DNA of 64,000 nt from Drosophila pseudoobscura (taxonomy: Eukaryota > Arthropoda > Insecta > Diptera > Drosophilidae): the NCBI RefSeq assembly GCF_009870125.1, contig NC_046683.1:42113869-42177868 (forward strand), given 5' to 3'. Under the pieces are notes generated by a model. That model was given only the letters and a program-made list of their open reading frames with translations, did no database searches and had not been told where the DNA came from. Both the position numbers and the translations under genes were made by a program. Below are positions 38,526 to 52,135 of this stretch, one piece after another (the first letter of the stretch is position 1; each line of letters begins with the position of its first letter).

Positions 38526-39713
38526 AAATCCACGAATATGATTGGTTTATATATTTATGGCTCTCCATTGACGCCATAAATCTCAGACAGCAGGTATCTC
38601 GAATAGTTGGGGTAACTTCTTTAATTGAAAATCGATTGGTTCTCCGACACTTGCCTGCACATTCCCCGTCCTCCGATGCTGCTTGCATGACTTTGTTTAT
38701 TATTGTACGGCACCCGCTCCTGAGGTCCCAACCACCCACATACGAGTATATCCCTTTAGTCTACAAAGAAAATGGAAAAGGAAGGGCCTGTCCGAGAACG
38801 GCATGCTCTTACTATTACACTCTCAGCGTTCTACTCTCGTACTATCTCTCTCTCTCTCTCTTTCCCTTTTAACCAATGATTGTTTCTCTGGCTTCACTTC
38901 TTTGAATATTTCTCAGCTAGGCAGCCATAATTTTCACAGGTTTTGCTATAAATTCATGAGCATGAGGTTTGTGCCCAGGCTAGATGGCAGCGATAAAAAT
39001 AATTCTAGGGGCGGCATTGCTGGGTCATGGATGGGGGATGTATGGGGAGAACAAAGCACGAACAGTCATCGCCATGCATGTTAATTAATAAATGATGTAA
39101 AGAACCAGAACCAGCCAGCCCTCTCCCAAAGAACACAATCAACAGCCAAGACAATGCAGAGACATTCGATTAATTACTATTAATTAAAAAAGGTGTTGAT
39201 GCCATCAATAGATTTCATCCAATTAATTTCTAGGCCCAGGCCCAGGCCCAGGCCCACAAAAGCAGCTACAAATCGATTTTAAGTATGGCAAATGTCTTTC
39301 AGTTTTGCACCATTACAAAATTAGCTTGAGACTATTACATCTGGTTTAAACAGAGCACAGGGGCATTTTGTATTCGTATTCGTGATGGGAGTAGCAACCT
39401 ATTCTTTAAATGAGTAGAAATATAGCGACCATCTATTGGAATAGCGGAGATTTTTCTTTTGGTGTCCTGCTATGATGCGAATTTCAGCTGGACAGGAGCC
39501 AATGCCGCGTGTAATCCTTATGAGGGATATGCCACAGTCGGAATAGGGCCTCTGCCTCTCCTACCTATTAAATAGCTCGATGTCCCGACATACTAACGTG
39601 CACATGCACATGCACAGCTATGGATAGTTATGTGAGCTCTGGGAATTCGGTTAGCCGATAAACTGGAATTGCACTTGAAACTTAATTACGAACTCGTGGC
39701 CAACTGGCAAGCA

Positions 39714-39752
39714 GCAAAATGCAAATGCAAATGCAAATGCAAATGCAGATGG
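39714..39752 (+). repeat. (GCAAAT)n hexamer run
   Basis: Five perfect units of GCAAAT flanked by degenerate GCAGAT/GGAGAT copies. A second period-6 run (CCAAAG) begins 30 bp downstream. Confidence 0.9.
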
Positions 39753-40153
39753 AGATGCAAATTTCGGAATACCTGACAGAGCCAAAGCCAAAGCCAAAGC
39801 CGAAGCCGTTGGAGATGGAGATGGAAATGGAGATGCTGGCTAAGTGCTCCGGGCTGCAATTGTGCCTCGCCCCAACCTTCCAGCCTTCCCGCCTCCTCTT
39901 TCTCTCTGTCTGTCACGTGGCGTATGAGCAATATGCATGAATGCCAAACTAAATGTGTCTATAATGCCGCATAAACCTAACCCCGATTGGCCCCTCCTCC
40001 CCATATGGCGGCCCACTCCTCACTTATGTAATTAAGTGTCTTGTTAAAACGGAAATGGAATTTGGTTTCGGGTTTTGATTTTCATTTACATTTACATTAA
40101 TTGCAGATGCATTTATGCCACCGACCACTCCACACGGAGAATCGAAAACAAAT

Positions 40154-40182
40154 ACCCGTACCCGTACCCGTAGCCGTACCCG
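40154..40182 (+). repeat. (CCCGTA)n hexamer run
   Basis: Four to five CCCGTA units, one changed to GCCGTA. The same unit forms another array at 63694-63730. Confidence 0.9.
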
Positions 40183-43010
40183 GACTGTCACTGGCGCTGG
40201 CGCTGCCAACAGGTAAGCCCTTCATCCGCCCAAGAACCTCTTCAGGCTTCAGTTTCAGTTTCAGCATGGGAATGGCACCGAGAATTGCGTTCGAGTCGTT
40301 TTCGGATTTGCTTAGAGCTTAAAAATGCATGAAATGGACACGAATTGTGGCCTTGGACATAGATATGGACGAGGACTAGTCCTACTAGGACTAGGATTGC
40401 CAGGGTGTCGTTAATCGGTCGGCATTAGCACACATGTAATATGAATGGACGAAAGGATTACCGCTGACCCACTTCGAGTCTCAGAGCTAAGAAGGATATG
40501 CATTCGAGCAGTGTGGGGTAGGAGCAGGTGCAGAGCCTTGTGGAGAAGCATTGTTAATGCTACCTAACTTATTCATCGACTAAATAAAATCAAATGAAAT
40601 GAATTCAGAATTGAGGTATGTTTGCATAAGTGCCTCGAATGTAAAGCAAACTTCTTAGCCACTGAAGGATGCAGCATGCACTTGGACAGGTCCTACCTCC
40701 AATGGATTATCAGCTGGAGAACTATTCAGATTGAAATGGAATGACTGATTTCAATTAAATGATTTTATTAAGGGATTGAAATGCATGTAAGATGGATTGC
40801 ACACATAAAGTACACATGTATGTACATATGCAAGTGGATCACTTTCGATAAGCTTAAAGAAATGCAATTTATCAAAATCAAACCATTTTTTAAGCTTTCA
40901 ATTGGAATGATTGCTGAGCACCCAAAGTCTTTGCAAGGGACATCTTTCGTTTAAACCTTTAAAACGGAATTGATAGTATTTAAATCCAAAGGGACTAAGT
41001 GCAATAGTTCATTCGAGTAGAATAGATAGATGAATACAAGATGAAACGAATTGAAGAGGCCAATTGAATTTAGTACATGCTTTAAAGCAGATGTCGCTAA
41101 GTATCATCCGAATATTCTGAATAGAACACCTGCAGTGTCCCTGCCATCATTATGATTGTGGCCACAATGACCATGTTGCAGCGATTGAATGCGTCCCTAA
41201 TTGGCGGGTAATTGGTCCTTCCCCTCTCCAAACCACTTCCATGCCTGGCCAATGTACCATACCACCCCCATACCGGACCATACCACCCCCTGTTGACCAC
41301 TCTTTCCGCTTCTCTGAGCTCTTGACTTCATAGAAAGAGACAGAGAAACAAACAAATCACACGGATACACGAATGTCGAGGGAAGGCCCCTTCAAAGGTA
41401 CTTGACTTTAAAGCAACCTAAACAAAAATACAATGAACTTCCCCCCATCTGGGCCGAATTGTCTATTTGTCCAGCTATTGGAGCATCAGTCTATACAAGT
41501 TAAGTGAGTTTACTTCTAATTCGTTTGCCATACATGGAAATAGCAGAAAGATGTCTTCATAATGGTTTTTCACTGACAATTAATTTTGACAAAAAACATT
41601 CAGGTGCGTGTCTGCATATGTTTGGGGTGGTTCAACCAGCCAAAACAAACCCAATAGGGTGGTGGCTCCCCTGTGGCAGCCTACCTTCTGCTTCGCTCCT
41701 ACAAGTGGCGCCACATCATTTTGTTTGCATATGCATTGACGTATTTGCCGAAGTCAGCGGAGCGTGTGATTAAATTTAAAATATTTAAGCATATTTTACG
41801 CGTTGGCTGGAACAAAAAAATGAAACGGAAAATCAAACGCGGAACGGCCATTGACCAACTGCAGCGGTGGGAGCGGGGCGGGGGCGTCAGAAGCAGGGTG
41901 GTCGCAACAATGACAGCGAAAATAATAACAATAAAAAAATTAACTGCAAGTGCAAAAAATGGCGCGCAAATTAAAAAGAATAAAAATCCAATGAAAATTG
42001 CTCTCTATAAAAATGTAAAAATGCGCCAAGCGCTGCCACAAAAACACAGAAGAAGCAAAGAAAAAAAGCCGGGGAAAAAAGGAAAAAATCAAAATAAAAA
42101 TTAAAAGAAGCTGTGGTAAAAAAAGAAATTTATATATATACGAAAAACGCATGGAAAAATAATATAAAATACAAATAAGTATAAAAAGCCGAATGCGGAG
42201 GTACAGTAGAACAAAATGAAAAGAAACTGTAAGCAAACGGTGCTGAAAATGCTCAATTGTTTATGGCAGGGAGAGTGGCGTGTAGGACGGCTCTGAAAAG
42301 TGGGTGGTTGCATGGTAGGTGCTTGTGAGGGGCTGGGGCTGACTGCCCGACGGCGCCTCTGGCTCAATGTGCGTGGCGTGTATTGGAGTGTACTTGAGGG
42401 GTAGAGAGGCAGGGGCATTGCCAAAACGATGGCCAGGGGGGATAATGGTGGAGTGGGCATGTGTATTTGGTGTTTTTGGACGGGTAATGGCTTGGGGTTC
42501 GTTCACTGGGTGGGTGGCTGTGTGGGTGGTCTTGCGAGAATCAAAGGCTGGCCTTGTTGTCTGCTAGGCATGTGGAAAATCAGCGCCAGACCAAACGGAG
42601 CGTACTGTGGAGACAGACAGAGAAGGGGGTAGCCGAGGTAGAGGGGACGGAGAGTGGGTGGTAGGGAGAGCGGGATGAAGAGAGAGCGAGAGCGAGAGAG
42701 ACAGCGGGCACAATATGTTTCCAATGTGGCACATTTAATATTAACTTTTCGAATTTATTTTTATTTCCGCCTGGCGCAAAATACATTTGTTGCCTGCAAC
42801 TGTATCTGTGCCAGTATCTGTGTGTCCTCTGTCTGCGTATGAGTATATCTGTACATTTGTATATCTGTATGTGCTGCGTGTGTGCGCGTGCATGTGTGCC
42901 ACATTCATTTCGCTTCATTTCTCGCTTTCTTGCAGGAAATTACAGCATGTAATTTGCATTCAGTTGTAAAGTGAAATGGAATAATTTCACGAAGCTGCCG
43001 CCATTGATGG

Positions 43011-43011
<1 letters not shown>

Positions 43012-43042
<31 letters not shown>
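43012..43042 (+). repeat. (TC)n microsatellite
   Basis: About 15 uninterrupted TC units. Confidence 0.95.
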
Positions 43043-43046
<4 letters not shown>

Positions 43047-46000
43047 TCGCATACATATCTTCCTCTGTCTTTATTTGTGTGTTGTCTGTGGTGTGTGTGT
43101 GTGTGTGTTTTAATTTCTCAATCATTCAATCATGCATTCTCGCAGGCATTCGCCAGCCTCAGCCTCAGCTTCAGCCTCAGCATCAGCATGTGCCTCTGTG
43201 TCCCCATCGATTCTCTGCTCTTTCTCGATGTGCACAAATTTGACATGCTTTTAGCCAACAACAATACATGTAAGCCTTCATGCTCCATCCCCAACCGCAT
43301 TCCCCTCCACACACACCAATGTCGTGTGTGTGTGTGTGTGGGGGGGGGCGGAAGTTGACACTTTCGAGTCTATCGGAGGGGCTGAAGGATGGCAGCGGAA
43401 ACAGAAACAGCCGTCGTCAGGACATCCAACCCAATCCAACCGCCTTTTGCGCCAGACCCCCAGGAAAAGAGACTCTCCAGCCACTACCTCGCATTCTTTC
43501 CCAACATCTACTACTTCTTTTTTCCATCTCTTCCCCTAACGTCTCTCCCGCAACGGTGAATTTCTTGTTAGCCTCAATTGCTCTTGGCTTGAATGGGAAA
43601 CATTCAAGGGATCTCCCGGGAAACAGAACTACACAGAAATAAAAATAGTAAAGAATCAGTTATGGATAAGCAAACAGGGCTTTAAGCTGTTATGACACTA
43701 GACTTTGATAAATTTACTGCGAGGACAGAGAGAGATTGCACGATAGACATCGATAAATTGAAAATTTTTGTATTTTTAACTTGCTTATAAATCTTGTGAA
43801 GAAGCTCACCCACGTTGGGGATTCTTTGCATGAATTACATGGAACAGCCACTTGAACCAGGGTTTCTGGATACGAGCGATACGACCTGCTGCAAAACTGG
43901 AGGAGACATTTCCTGAAACCGTATGTGTTTAAATCTAATATACTTGTCATTTGTTGTTTACTTTTCCTTCTTCTTTAATTTTTTTTATAAATTTTAAACA
44001 CTGTACTATAATATTATACAAGCCACATAGGCACCCAGCCAGTAAAATTGGTTCTGAAAATTGCAACAATTGATAATATAGTCCAGCTTAAAAGTCTAAT
44101 GTCATACAGCTATTGGTACTTTTGAATCGCTGATTATTCAGCTGAGCATCTGGCAAAAAAAAAACATTTGCTCAACCAACCGAATGATGTCAAGAAAGTG
44201 CTCAAGATCCACGCTAAATGGCTAAATCTATTCCATAAATGAAGGAATGGAGGGCACTGCTGAGAAAGAGAGACAAAAGGAGAATAAATATTAAGGAAGT
44301 ATAACATGAAGATAGCGACTAATATTTTAGTATGAGTTAATAAAGTCAAGTTCGATAAATAGTTAATTTTTTACCAAAATACTTTTCAAACTGGAAAATG
44401 GAAATGCATAAAGATATAGTATATCTTTTTCCTTAGATATATGTTGTTTTCGAAGTCGTGTTGCGATGGACTACTTCCAATATTTCAGTTTGATTCTTCT
44501 TCGATTTTACTCCATATTCCATGCTTATTTGAGACGCTTATCCCTCCATTTGATCGTACTCCTGCACTCCTGTAAATCCAATACCAAGGACGCTGATATG
44601 GAGGAAGGTTGGGAGGGTAAGGGGAACGACAATAATCCAATTTGCTCCTCACCTTTGCCTTCTAACGAAGCTATGGAAGGGACAGGAACGCATTCGATGC
44701 GAGCAAACTGCAAAATGGAGGTGGTATCTCCCTGTCGCACTCCCACACTCTGCCCCCCTTTGCACCCACTTGAGCCGGGGGAAGTGTATATAGAAAAGCC
44801 ATTTTAAGAAAGAAATCAAATTAAGTGCCTCGGGGCCGCCATTTTGAGCATACGCTATATCAAATTATGGCCCACAGAGAGAAAGAGAAGGAGCATGCAC
44901 CAGAGAAGGAGAGAATGAGAGAGAGAAGGAAAGATAGTGAAAATCCATTTTATCGTTAAATGGCCAACAGACGGGTCCACGCCAGCGAATGCTCATTTGG
45001 AGTTTAAATTTTTAATTGAAATTACAAATTGATGCCAGCCGCGTCCTCCTCAAAATCTCCTCAACATTCCCCTCTCTCTCCTCATTCCCTTTCGCCCCCA
45101 CCTCAACAGAATCCATCAACGAGGGTAAACCATCCAAGAGCACAATCTCGCAATGAGGGAAACAGATATAGGGATAACTATACCGAGGGCATATGTATCT
45201 TTAGGGCTGAAAGAGACTACACACATAATGATGGCGCTAATGATTGAGTTCAGGTCATCAAGACACCATTCCATCCATCTTTAAATGATGGTGATGCTGA
45301 CTAGCACTGTATTCTATAGCCTTGCAAATACACCCTTCGATGTGTGGTAGGCACTTGGCCATATCAAAAATACCCCCTGCCAGGCTGTAAAGAGAGACGA
45401 AACAGGGAGCGGAGCTGTTTCCGAGGTACCGTCTGTTGTTGCTGAGCTCAGCTGAGGTCAGATTCGCATTTAATACCGACACGCTTCGTTCATTATTAAC
45501 AGGTGATGCGGACGCCAGGAGAGTGGAAAAAACACAGGGGAGGGAGGGACTGATACTGATTCTGAGACTGGGCATAGTATTGACAGTTATTTAAGAGAAC
45601 AAAAGCGTAATTTAGAGTGGTGCCAAAAGCCTCCCGCAACACGGGGCTCACAGGACTCTCTACAATTTGCAGCAGTCGACTGGTCGAATGCATTCGAATG
45701 GAGCTCTTAGCGCTGGAAAGCTGGCAATGCCTTTGAACAAAAGCACATGCACATGTGTGTGTGACTGTGTGATTGTGTCAGTGCAATAAATATGCAACAT
45801 AGGGGCGGCAGTGAGAGCCAGAGCCAGAGCAGAGCGGTCGGGAGTAAGGGGAATGGAGGCGGAGATACAGCGTGAAATGCCAATTACGGTTTTTACAAGC
45901 CAGCAGAACACGGAAAAGAATAAACAAAGCATCCCCGACCATCGATTAAATGGAAAATCTGCGATTATCGCAGTAGGGCATTTTTTGGAGCAAAAGAGGA

Positions 46001-49000
46001 GCAAAACGAAGGAAAAAGTCCCAATGGCCCGCCACCGGAACAGCTCTCCCTCTCTCCAAATGGAACTTCTCGGAGTAGACATGAATTTTGGCCATTCGAG
46101 GCCCGGTTAGGTTCTGGCTAAAGCGATTGCAGAGGAGTTTCTTCTTTAAAACATTTTAGATTTTAATTATTTTTTTGTTATATAGCTGAAGCTTTAGGGT
46201 AGGGTGTTTAGTTTAGGGTATCTATTTTTAATTTTTATAGAGTTCTGTTGAAGAGTGGCTTAAAAAACTATCGTGGATGGTATCCTTCCTTTTTTACGTC
46301 TTTTGTAGGGCTTCGGGTTCCAGGGTAGCCAAAGCGGCAACTAAAACGGTAACCCTGCTACCACTAAGATGCGATTGGCTTCTGTGGCTTCTGTGGGAAA
46401 CATTGCTGTTGCTGTTTATACGTAGAACCCTTTCACCCGTTCACACCTGTTGCTCTTCTAAGGTGCGTATGGTGCTGGGGAAATTTCAATTAAACTTCTT
46501 CTTCTTGTTTTGGGCTTGAAATGTTTTGTTTAACACCTTCACGTGATTCCGGCATTTATTAAATTGCTTTGTACTTTGGAGCCATTTCCGTTTCGCTGCA
46601 CGACAGCAGCCAAACATGCGACGTGACGAATGCTAATGCAGTGAGGCAAGGGGCAAGTGGCAAGTGGCGCTCTGCTGTGAGGGGATTGAGGTCGGTAGAG
46701 GTACGGCTACCTCGGCGCAGAATACAATAAAATTAATGAGACGCATTCACAAATGCAGCATTCTGGAGCAGGACTTGGAAGTGGCGTCCATACCCCTCCT
46801 ATTCCATTCCATTCCATTCCTATTCGTACTTTTTTCAACGAGTACCTTTATCCAGTCCGTATCAACGAAAATTTGTCTTTTATATTATGCGCATCTCTGT
46901 GCCAAAAACACTGGTGTTGTGCGTGGGCTGAGGACTGAATACTGTGGGGATGGAGCTGTGGAGCTGTGGAGGTGTGGAGTTTTGCTGGGTGGCAGGGAGG
47001 ACATGTATAAGGTGCACATGTCCCGGGTACAACGGCGTATTTTAAAATGCGACGCATGACTTTCATTTCACGTTGTTTACTTCGCATGCGGTCGCGTGAT
47101 TTTCATACGGGGGCATCTCCAGATCACTGCCACTGCCACTGGATGCGGGGCGGGGATAGTGGGATGGGGACGGTTGGGCCGGAGTTGAGACTGTGGGGCA
47201 TGGGGCAAGGGGAGAGGCCGCGGCACGATGCGGCACGTGTCAACTGTTGGAAATGGGTTTTTAAGGCGCCGCAACGTATGCCACAGTTTCTTTGGCTACA
47301 ACTTTTGTTTCAATTACGATTACCTGTTACCACCCTTAAGGCCATGTCCTCGTCCTCCTGCCCCACCTCTCTCCACCTGTTACCACCCTTAAGGCCATAT
47401 CTTTTCCTCTCCTTAGTGCATTTGCATGGATTGTCACGCTTCGTGGCTCCTGGGCTCCTTGGCTCCTTGGCTCCTTTGCTCGTGACCCCCCGAAAGTCCA
47501 CGATCCCGACAAATAAGTTTGCCTATGTATTTTAATGATTATCTGTGTTGTTAATACGTGGCCAGTGTTGGTAAGCACTGTTGTTGGCTCTTGGCAAGGT
47601 TTTTGGGAATGAGCGAGAAATGTTAGAGTTGATTAATACTCGTATGTAACCCCAATAACCTTTGGGATGGGAACCCCATGAAGGCGATAGTGCGATATAA
47701 TGATTATAAATTATAATAATTGTATCTCTTTGCAGACCACTCCAAACTTTCTAATCATTTCACTGCCCAAATGGGTCACTCAATCGGATCAATACTACAT
47801 CAAATAACATCGACAGGACGCCCCTTCTATTTGTGGGTACGACTCGCAACAACCTCTGGACAATAAGTTTAATTACAAAACTGCATCTTGAATGCAGAAT
47901 AGTTGTATCTTGATTGGGATATCGATAGTTCCCAGAGATGTATCCCGTTTGCCATTTCTATTTTCTTTGGAATGAAATGAGCATGACAAATGACTGCGAT
48001 CCATGGTAAGCTATCCGATTAATGGCGATTGGCAGACATCCTAGGGCTGCGCAAAGTGGAAGGATATTCCCAAACCAGTGAGAAGAAGGGCAGCGGTGGC
48101 TACCGCCCATAAAGAAACCATATATTCCAACTATTCTCTGGATCTGGAATCTGAAATGTGTACGTCCCTGAAAACGTCAAAATATGTAAACGTTAATCAG
48201 CAACCGATTACTGTTTAATTTAGGTCCAATATAAAGTGATGAATGTGCGATGACATTACATTTGTTTGTCCTTGGAGATGGGCTTTATACGATAGTACAG
48301 AAAGTTCTAGAGGCTGTTCCCTGGTAATCCTCTCTGTCCTCTCCCTCTCTATATCTATTTGCCCCTCTTAGTATTCCAGTGGTTGGTTTTCCCCTGAAAT
48401 CTAATACTTTGCAAGTTTTTTAGCATTGAAATCTGTGCAACCTTCATTAAAGTCGCGTTCAACCAAAAATGAGGGGAAACCAAAATATGTATTTATTTTT
48501 CATATTTTTGGTAAAAGCCATGGCTTCACACATTTCATCAAGTGTCCTTTGTGTGTGTGTGTGTGCGAGTGTGTGTTTCTGTGTCCACGTGACATATTAT
48601 ACACCTAAATGCCTCCGGAGCCGTTTGACTCCGATTTCGGTCTGCGGCCAAGTGAAATTTATATGCCCAGACATAATGAACTTGGAGCACTGGCACGTAC
48701 ACCCCGTGCCCGTACTCTCAGGACACTGCCAGTGCCACTACCCCTACTAGGGGTATCCTGTCGCTATCTCTGTCTGTTTCGATGTGCCTTCTTCTGTCTC
48801 CCTCACTCCTCCTGTCTCCCTATGTTTCTGTGGAAGTTTGGTAACATTTCACTTTGGCCCAAAGTGCAGTTTGGCTGGTTGACTTGGCCTCGACTGTGTG
48901 GGTCTCTGTGTGTTGGTCCTTTAGGCAATTCATGGCTGCCCCACAGGGAAGTGTGGTTAGAGGGAAGGGGGGTAAATGGTGAGGGGGGCCTAAGTGGAGA

Positions 49001-49489
49001 GAGCAGGAGAGCAGGAGCTGTCCCCTCCTTGGACAGTACTTGCCAATGCATTCGGTGAAACATAAATAAACTGTGCCGTGAGGACTCCCATCATCCTGGA
49101 CTATCTCCGTCCCCCTGCAGAACTCAGTCCACAAAATTCCTCAGGCCCCACATCAACCCCCCCTTTGTAATGCACCCTCCTGCCCCAGCGCTCAGCGCTC
49201 AGAGGTCCTTGCTGCTTCCAGCTCCATCACGGATCTCTGTGTGCGAGGGAAAACAGCATGAAAATCATATTATAAATAAATTATGCAATTATAATTACAC
49301 AAGAAAACTACTTGGGGCAAAACAGTTTACACCCACACATAGATAGGGGGAAAAGTAGACGGGAGGGACACACACACAGACACACACATGGACAGGCAGC
49401 ACCAGGAGCAAGAATCCCCATGTGTAGTCCTTGTTTCAGGCTAAAAATGCTCAAAGTTGTCATGCCAGGCGCGTGAAGCTTTTCCCTCC

Positions 49490-49557
49490 CACACACACAC
49501 ACAGAGGACTCTCTTCATCCGAGAGTCTCTCATGTGTGAGTGTGTGTGTGTGTGTGT
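49490..49557 (+). repeat. CA/GT inverted-repeat hairpin
   Basis: A (CA)n arm at 49490-49502 and a (GT)n arm at 49538-49557 flank a perfect inner inverted pair, ACTCTC (49508-49513) and GAGAGT (49521-49526), around a 7-nt loop. The transcript of either strand could fold into a long imperfect hairpin. Confidence 0.6.
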
Positions 49558-50219
49558 CTGTAGGAGTATAGAGTGCCCGAGTGCCTGGGCACAAATAGCA
49601 CAAGTACAGGAAAATAATTACATTTTACGTGTTCCTATTAATCTTGCTGAGTTTTTAGTTTCAGTTTTAGTTTTTCCCACTAATTCACTTGCTACCCATC
49701 TCTTTCTCTTTCGCTTTGCTCCTTCTCTCTCCCCTCTCTCCTCTCTCCCAGCGCCCTCTCCCTCTCTCTCCCCCTCTCTTGCACTGTTTGCAATTGGTTG
49801 TGCCGCAGTGGCCAGTCTGCCCTGGTCCGGGGCGTCCTGTCTTCACCCTTTTACAAATTCAATTTTCTTCGTTCAGTTTGCTTTTTACTTTACTTTGCTC
49901 CACTCTAGTGGTCGGTCTCGGGCTCCCTCCCCTCGGAAAACTTTGAAGCGAGTGGTTGCTGTGGGGCTGGGGTCTGGGTCTGGCTCTGGGCTTGTATCGA
50001 TAGATGGATAGATATGTGCACACACGAGTACATACATATATTCCTTTTAGTTAATCACTTAGATGGGACATCGGAGCACCAGGAGTACTTAGAGAACGGG
50101 ACGACAGGTGCCATGGATCTCCTCTTGAAATAGGTTTAGACTTAAAGAAACAAGCAAAAAACCGAACTGGAAATAAAGTCATCAGATATACATACATACA
50201 TATACAATATGAAGACACC

Positions 50220-50250
50220 GACTCGACTTTTATGCTGATCAAGAATATGA
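50220..50250 (+). mobile_element. Short DINE-1-like relic
   Basis: The segment gactcgacttttatgctgat followed by caagaatat differs at only a few positions from gactcggctattgatgctga and tcaagattat at 54637-54665 in the larger element. It is probably a small leftover of the same family, or of a related one. Confidence 0.5.
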
Positions 50251-52130
50251 ATATCAAGAATATCAAGGAGCGAGTCAGCCGGGGGCTGGTTGTCGAGTGA
50301 AGCGAGGGCTTAATGGTCTTGCCCCTTATGAGAAATATATTTTTGTAGTATCAATGAACGAATTTATGTCATTAGATATTCAGATGATTAATGAGGCTGA
50401 TTAAAATATGAAAAAGTTTGGTATAGAGATCCAATTTACAATACAAGATAGTAGCCATACCAACAAAACAATCTTTTGAAGGATCATAATAACCTCCGCA
50501 AGAGTTCAAAAAAGGTTATGTGAGATGTTTGTAGAACTCGTCGAGCACTGATATAAAGGCCACATGGATTCGATCAATTATGCCAATCAAATATGACAAC
50601 TAAGTATCGCAGATTTGATGATCAATAAAATATTTGCCTATATGTAGGCTTATAGGAAGGGTATCCCCGAACCAAATTTGAGGGAAAAAAGCGGAGCTCG
50701 TAAAACCATTTTCAGCTTTCAGTTGATTTCAGTTTTGTCAGGGGCAACCGTAATGGGTTTCCGGGTAAGTCCCTTCGGAGGGCTGGGCGATGAATGGCTA
50801 TGTGTGTGTGTGTGTGCGTGTATGTGTCAGTAGCCATGATGTTGCATGCAACTAATTATGCTTTTTACCATTCGGTGGTTTGCTCTTTTGCCACTTAGCA
50901 ACAACATAAGCCGCTTAACCCACTAAAGCCACAGGATACACGCACACTCGGATAGCGAGGGATATTCTCACATACATCTGCAGACTGGAGAGTGCTGGGT
51001 GAGTGGCGAGTGGAGAGAGAAGAGAGAGGCCACCGCAAATCTCATTAAAGTTGCTAACATGTTTCAAAATTAATTTCAGTAATTCTCCACTTGACTGCTG
51101 CTCCGGGCGAATGCTCTCCGTTCCGTTGCGTTCTGCTCATCGCATTTGTTTTGCCTCATTTTCCAGGTCTCGGCCAACTCTCGTTCGAACTTCCATTTCC
51201 ATTTCCATCCCCACTCCCATTCCGGGGGCCTGCAACCTGAACGGCACCCGGCACCGGCAGCTCGAATGCAGCACAGGATAATCACATCACTCGAAAGTTT
51301 TCTTTCTGAATGGCAGCCAGCGCAATTGGATGTTGGCCCAGCGGCACAGGGACTGGAAAGGCCACCGCGAATCTGCGATACTGCGAATCATCGAATCTGG
51401 GAATCTGGGGTACAGTTATCAGGGTAATGTACTATAACAGATGTATGTCCGGACAAGCACGAATATTTTTAACAGCCAGAGTAAACCTGCAGAAAAGCCA
51501 ACGGAAATCGAACTAGAAAATAAAGATGAAAAGATAAATAAATAATTGAGGATAAATAAAGGAGGAGTGCTGATATTTATCCCAAAATCGGATCATATAA
51601 GCCGCAGAACAGACCCGCCAGCCTTGGATCACTACATAATGGAGCAGACTCTCGAGTTCCTTGCCTTTCGCATCTTTCGTTAGTGGGAAGCAGAGCCATA
51701 AAGTAAGACCAGAAAAATAGCCTACCTATATTAGAATCCTCAGATCAAGACTCTGGCATAGCCAGATTCGAGCAGCTTTTTTTGATGAATATAGAAAAAT
51801 GTGTGAAATTTGTGACTAGGAATAGTAAATTTCCAAAAAAAGTGATACAAAAGCTAAAAAATAATTAGAAAAGTGCAATGCATCCTGAGCATCTTTCTCT
51901 TCCGCAGCGTCATCCAAAAACATGGATGCAGGGATTCTTCCGGGAACACATCCGGTAGACCAAGCAATAGTAGATTGGACTCGGGGGACGCGCCTTCGCC
52001 AAACTCTATACAATCGGAAATCATTTCCTCATATTCTTCTCCTTTGCTATTAGTACGATGGAATGATCCAGAGGGAATGATGTTCGGGGGGGAGTTCTCA
52101 CATTGGACCAGTTGGAACTTAGTGAAGTGT
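50251..52130. other. Intergenic spacer, no gene seen
   Basis: AT-rich DNA with a GT tract at 50799-50820. Frames at 51003-51281 and 51146-51427 overlap one another and lack any domain. Confidence 0.55.
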
Positions 52131-52135
52131 TTCTT

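Larger units (their letters stand above)
29346..50200. other. Long gene-poor spacer with simple repeats
   Basis: About 21 kb without a supportable gene on either strand. It contains hexamer runs at 32758-32786 (GGTGCG), 39233-39256 (GGCCCA), 39714-39752 (GCAAAT), 39780-39810 (CCAAAG) and 40154-40182 (CCCGTA). Dinucleotide tracts lie at 35785-35813 (GT), 36067-36086 (CA), 43012-43042 (TC) and 43096-43110 (GT), with GA-rich tracts at 42660-42710 and 44868-44940. Open frames up to about 160 aa here are low-complexity, start at non-ATG codons, or are overlapped by equally long frames on the other strand. The 143-codon Lys-rich frame at 41673-42104 comes from A-rich DNA. Distal exons, noncoding RNAs or enhancers could be present but are not visible by eye. 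Confidence 0.5.

Noticed and set aside
41673..42104. 143-aa Lys-rich basic frame resembling a histone-like tail
   Set aside because: It arises from A-rich noncoding DNA; the lysine content follows from the base composition and the start is non-ATG.
48609..49058. 149-aa ATG-started plus frame
   Set aside because: Composition and two overlapping opposite-strand frames of similar length suggest chance.
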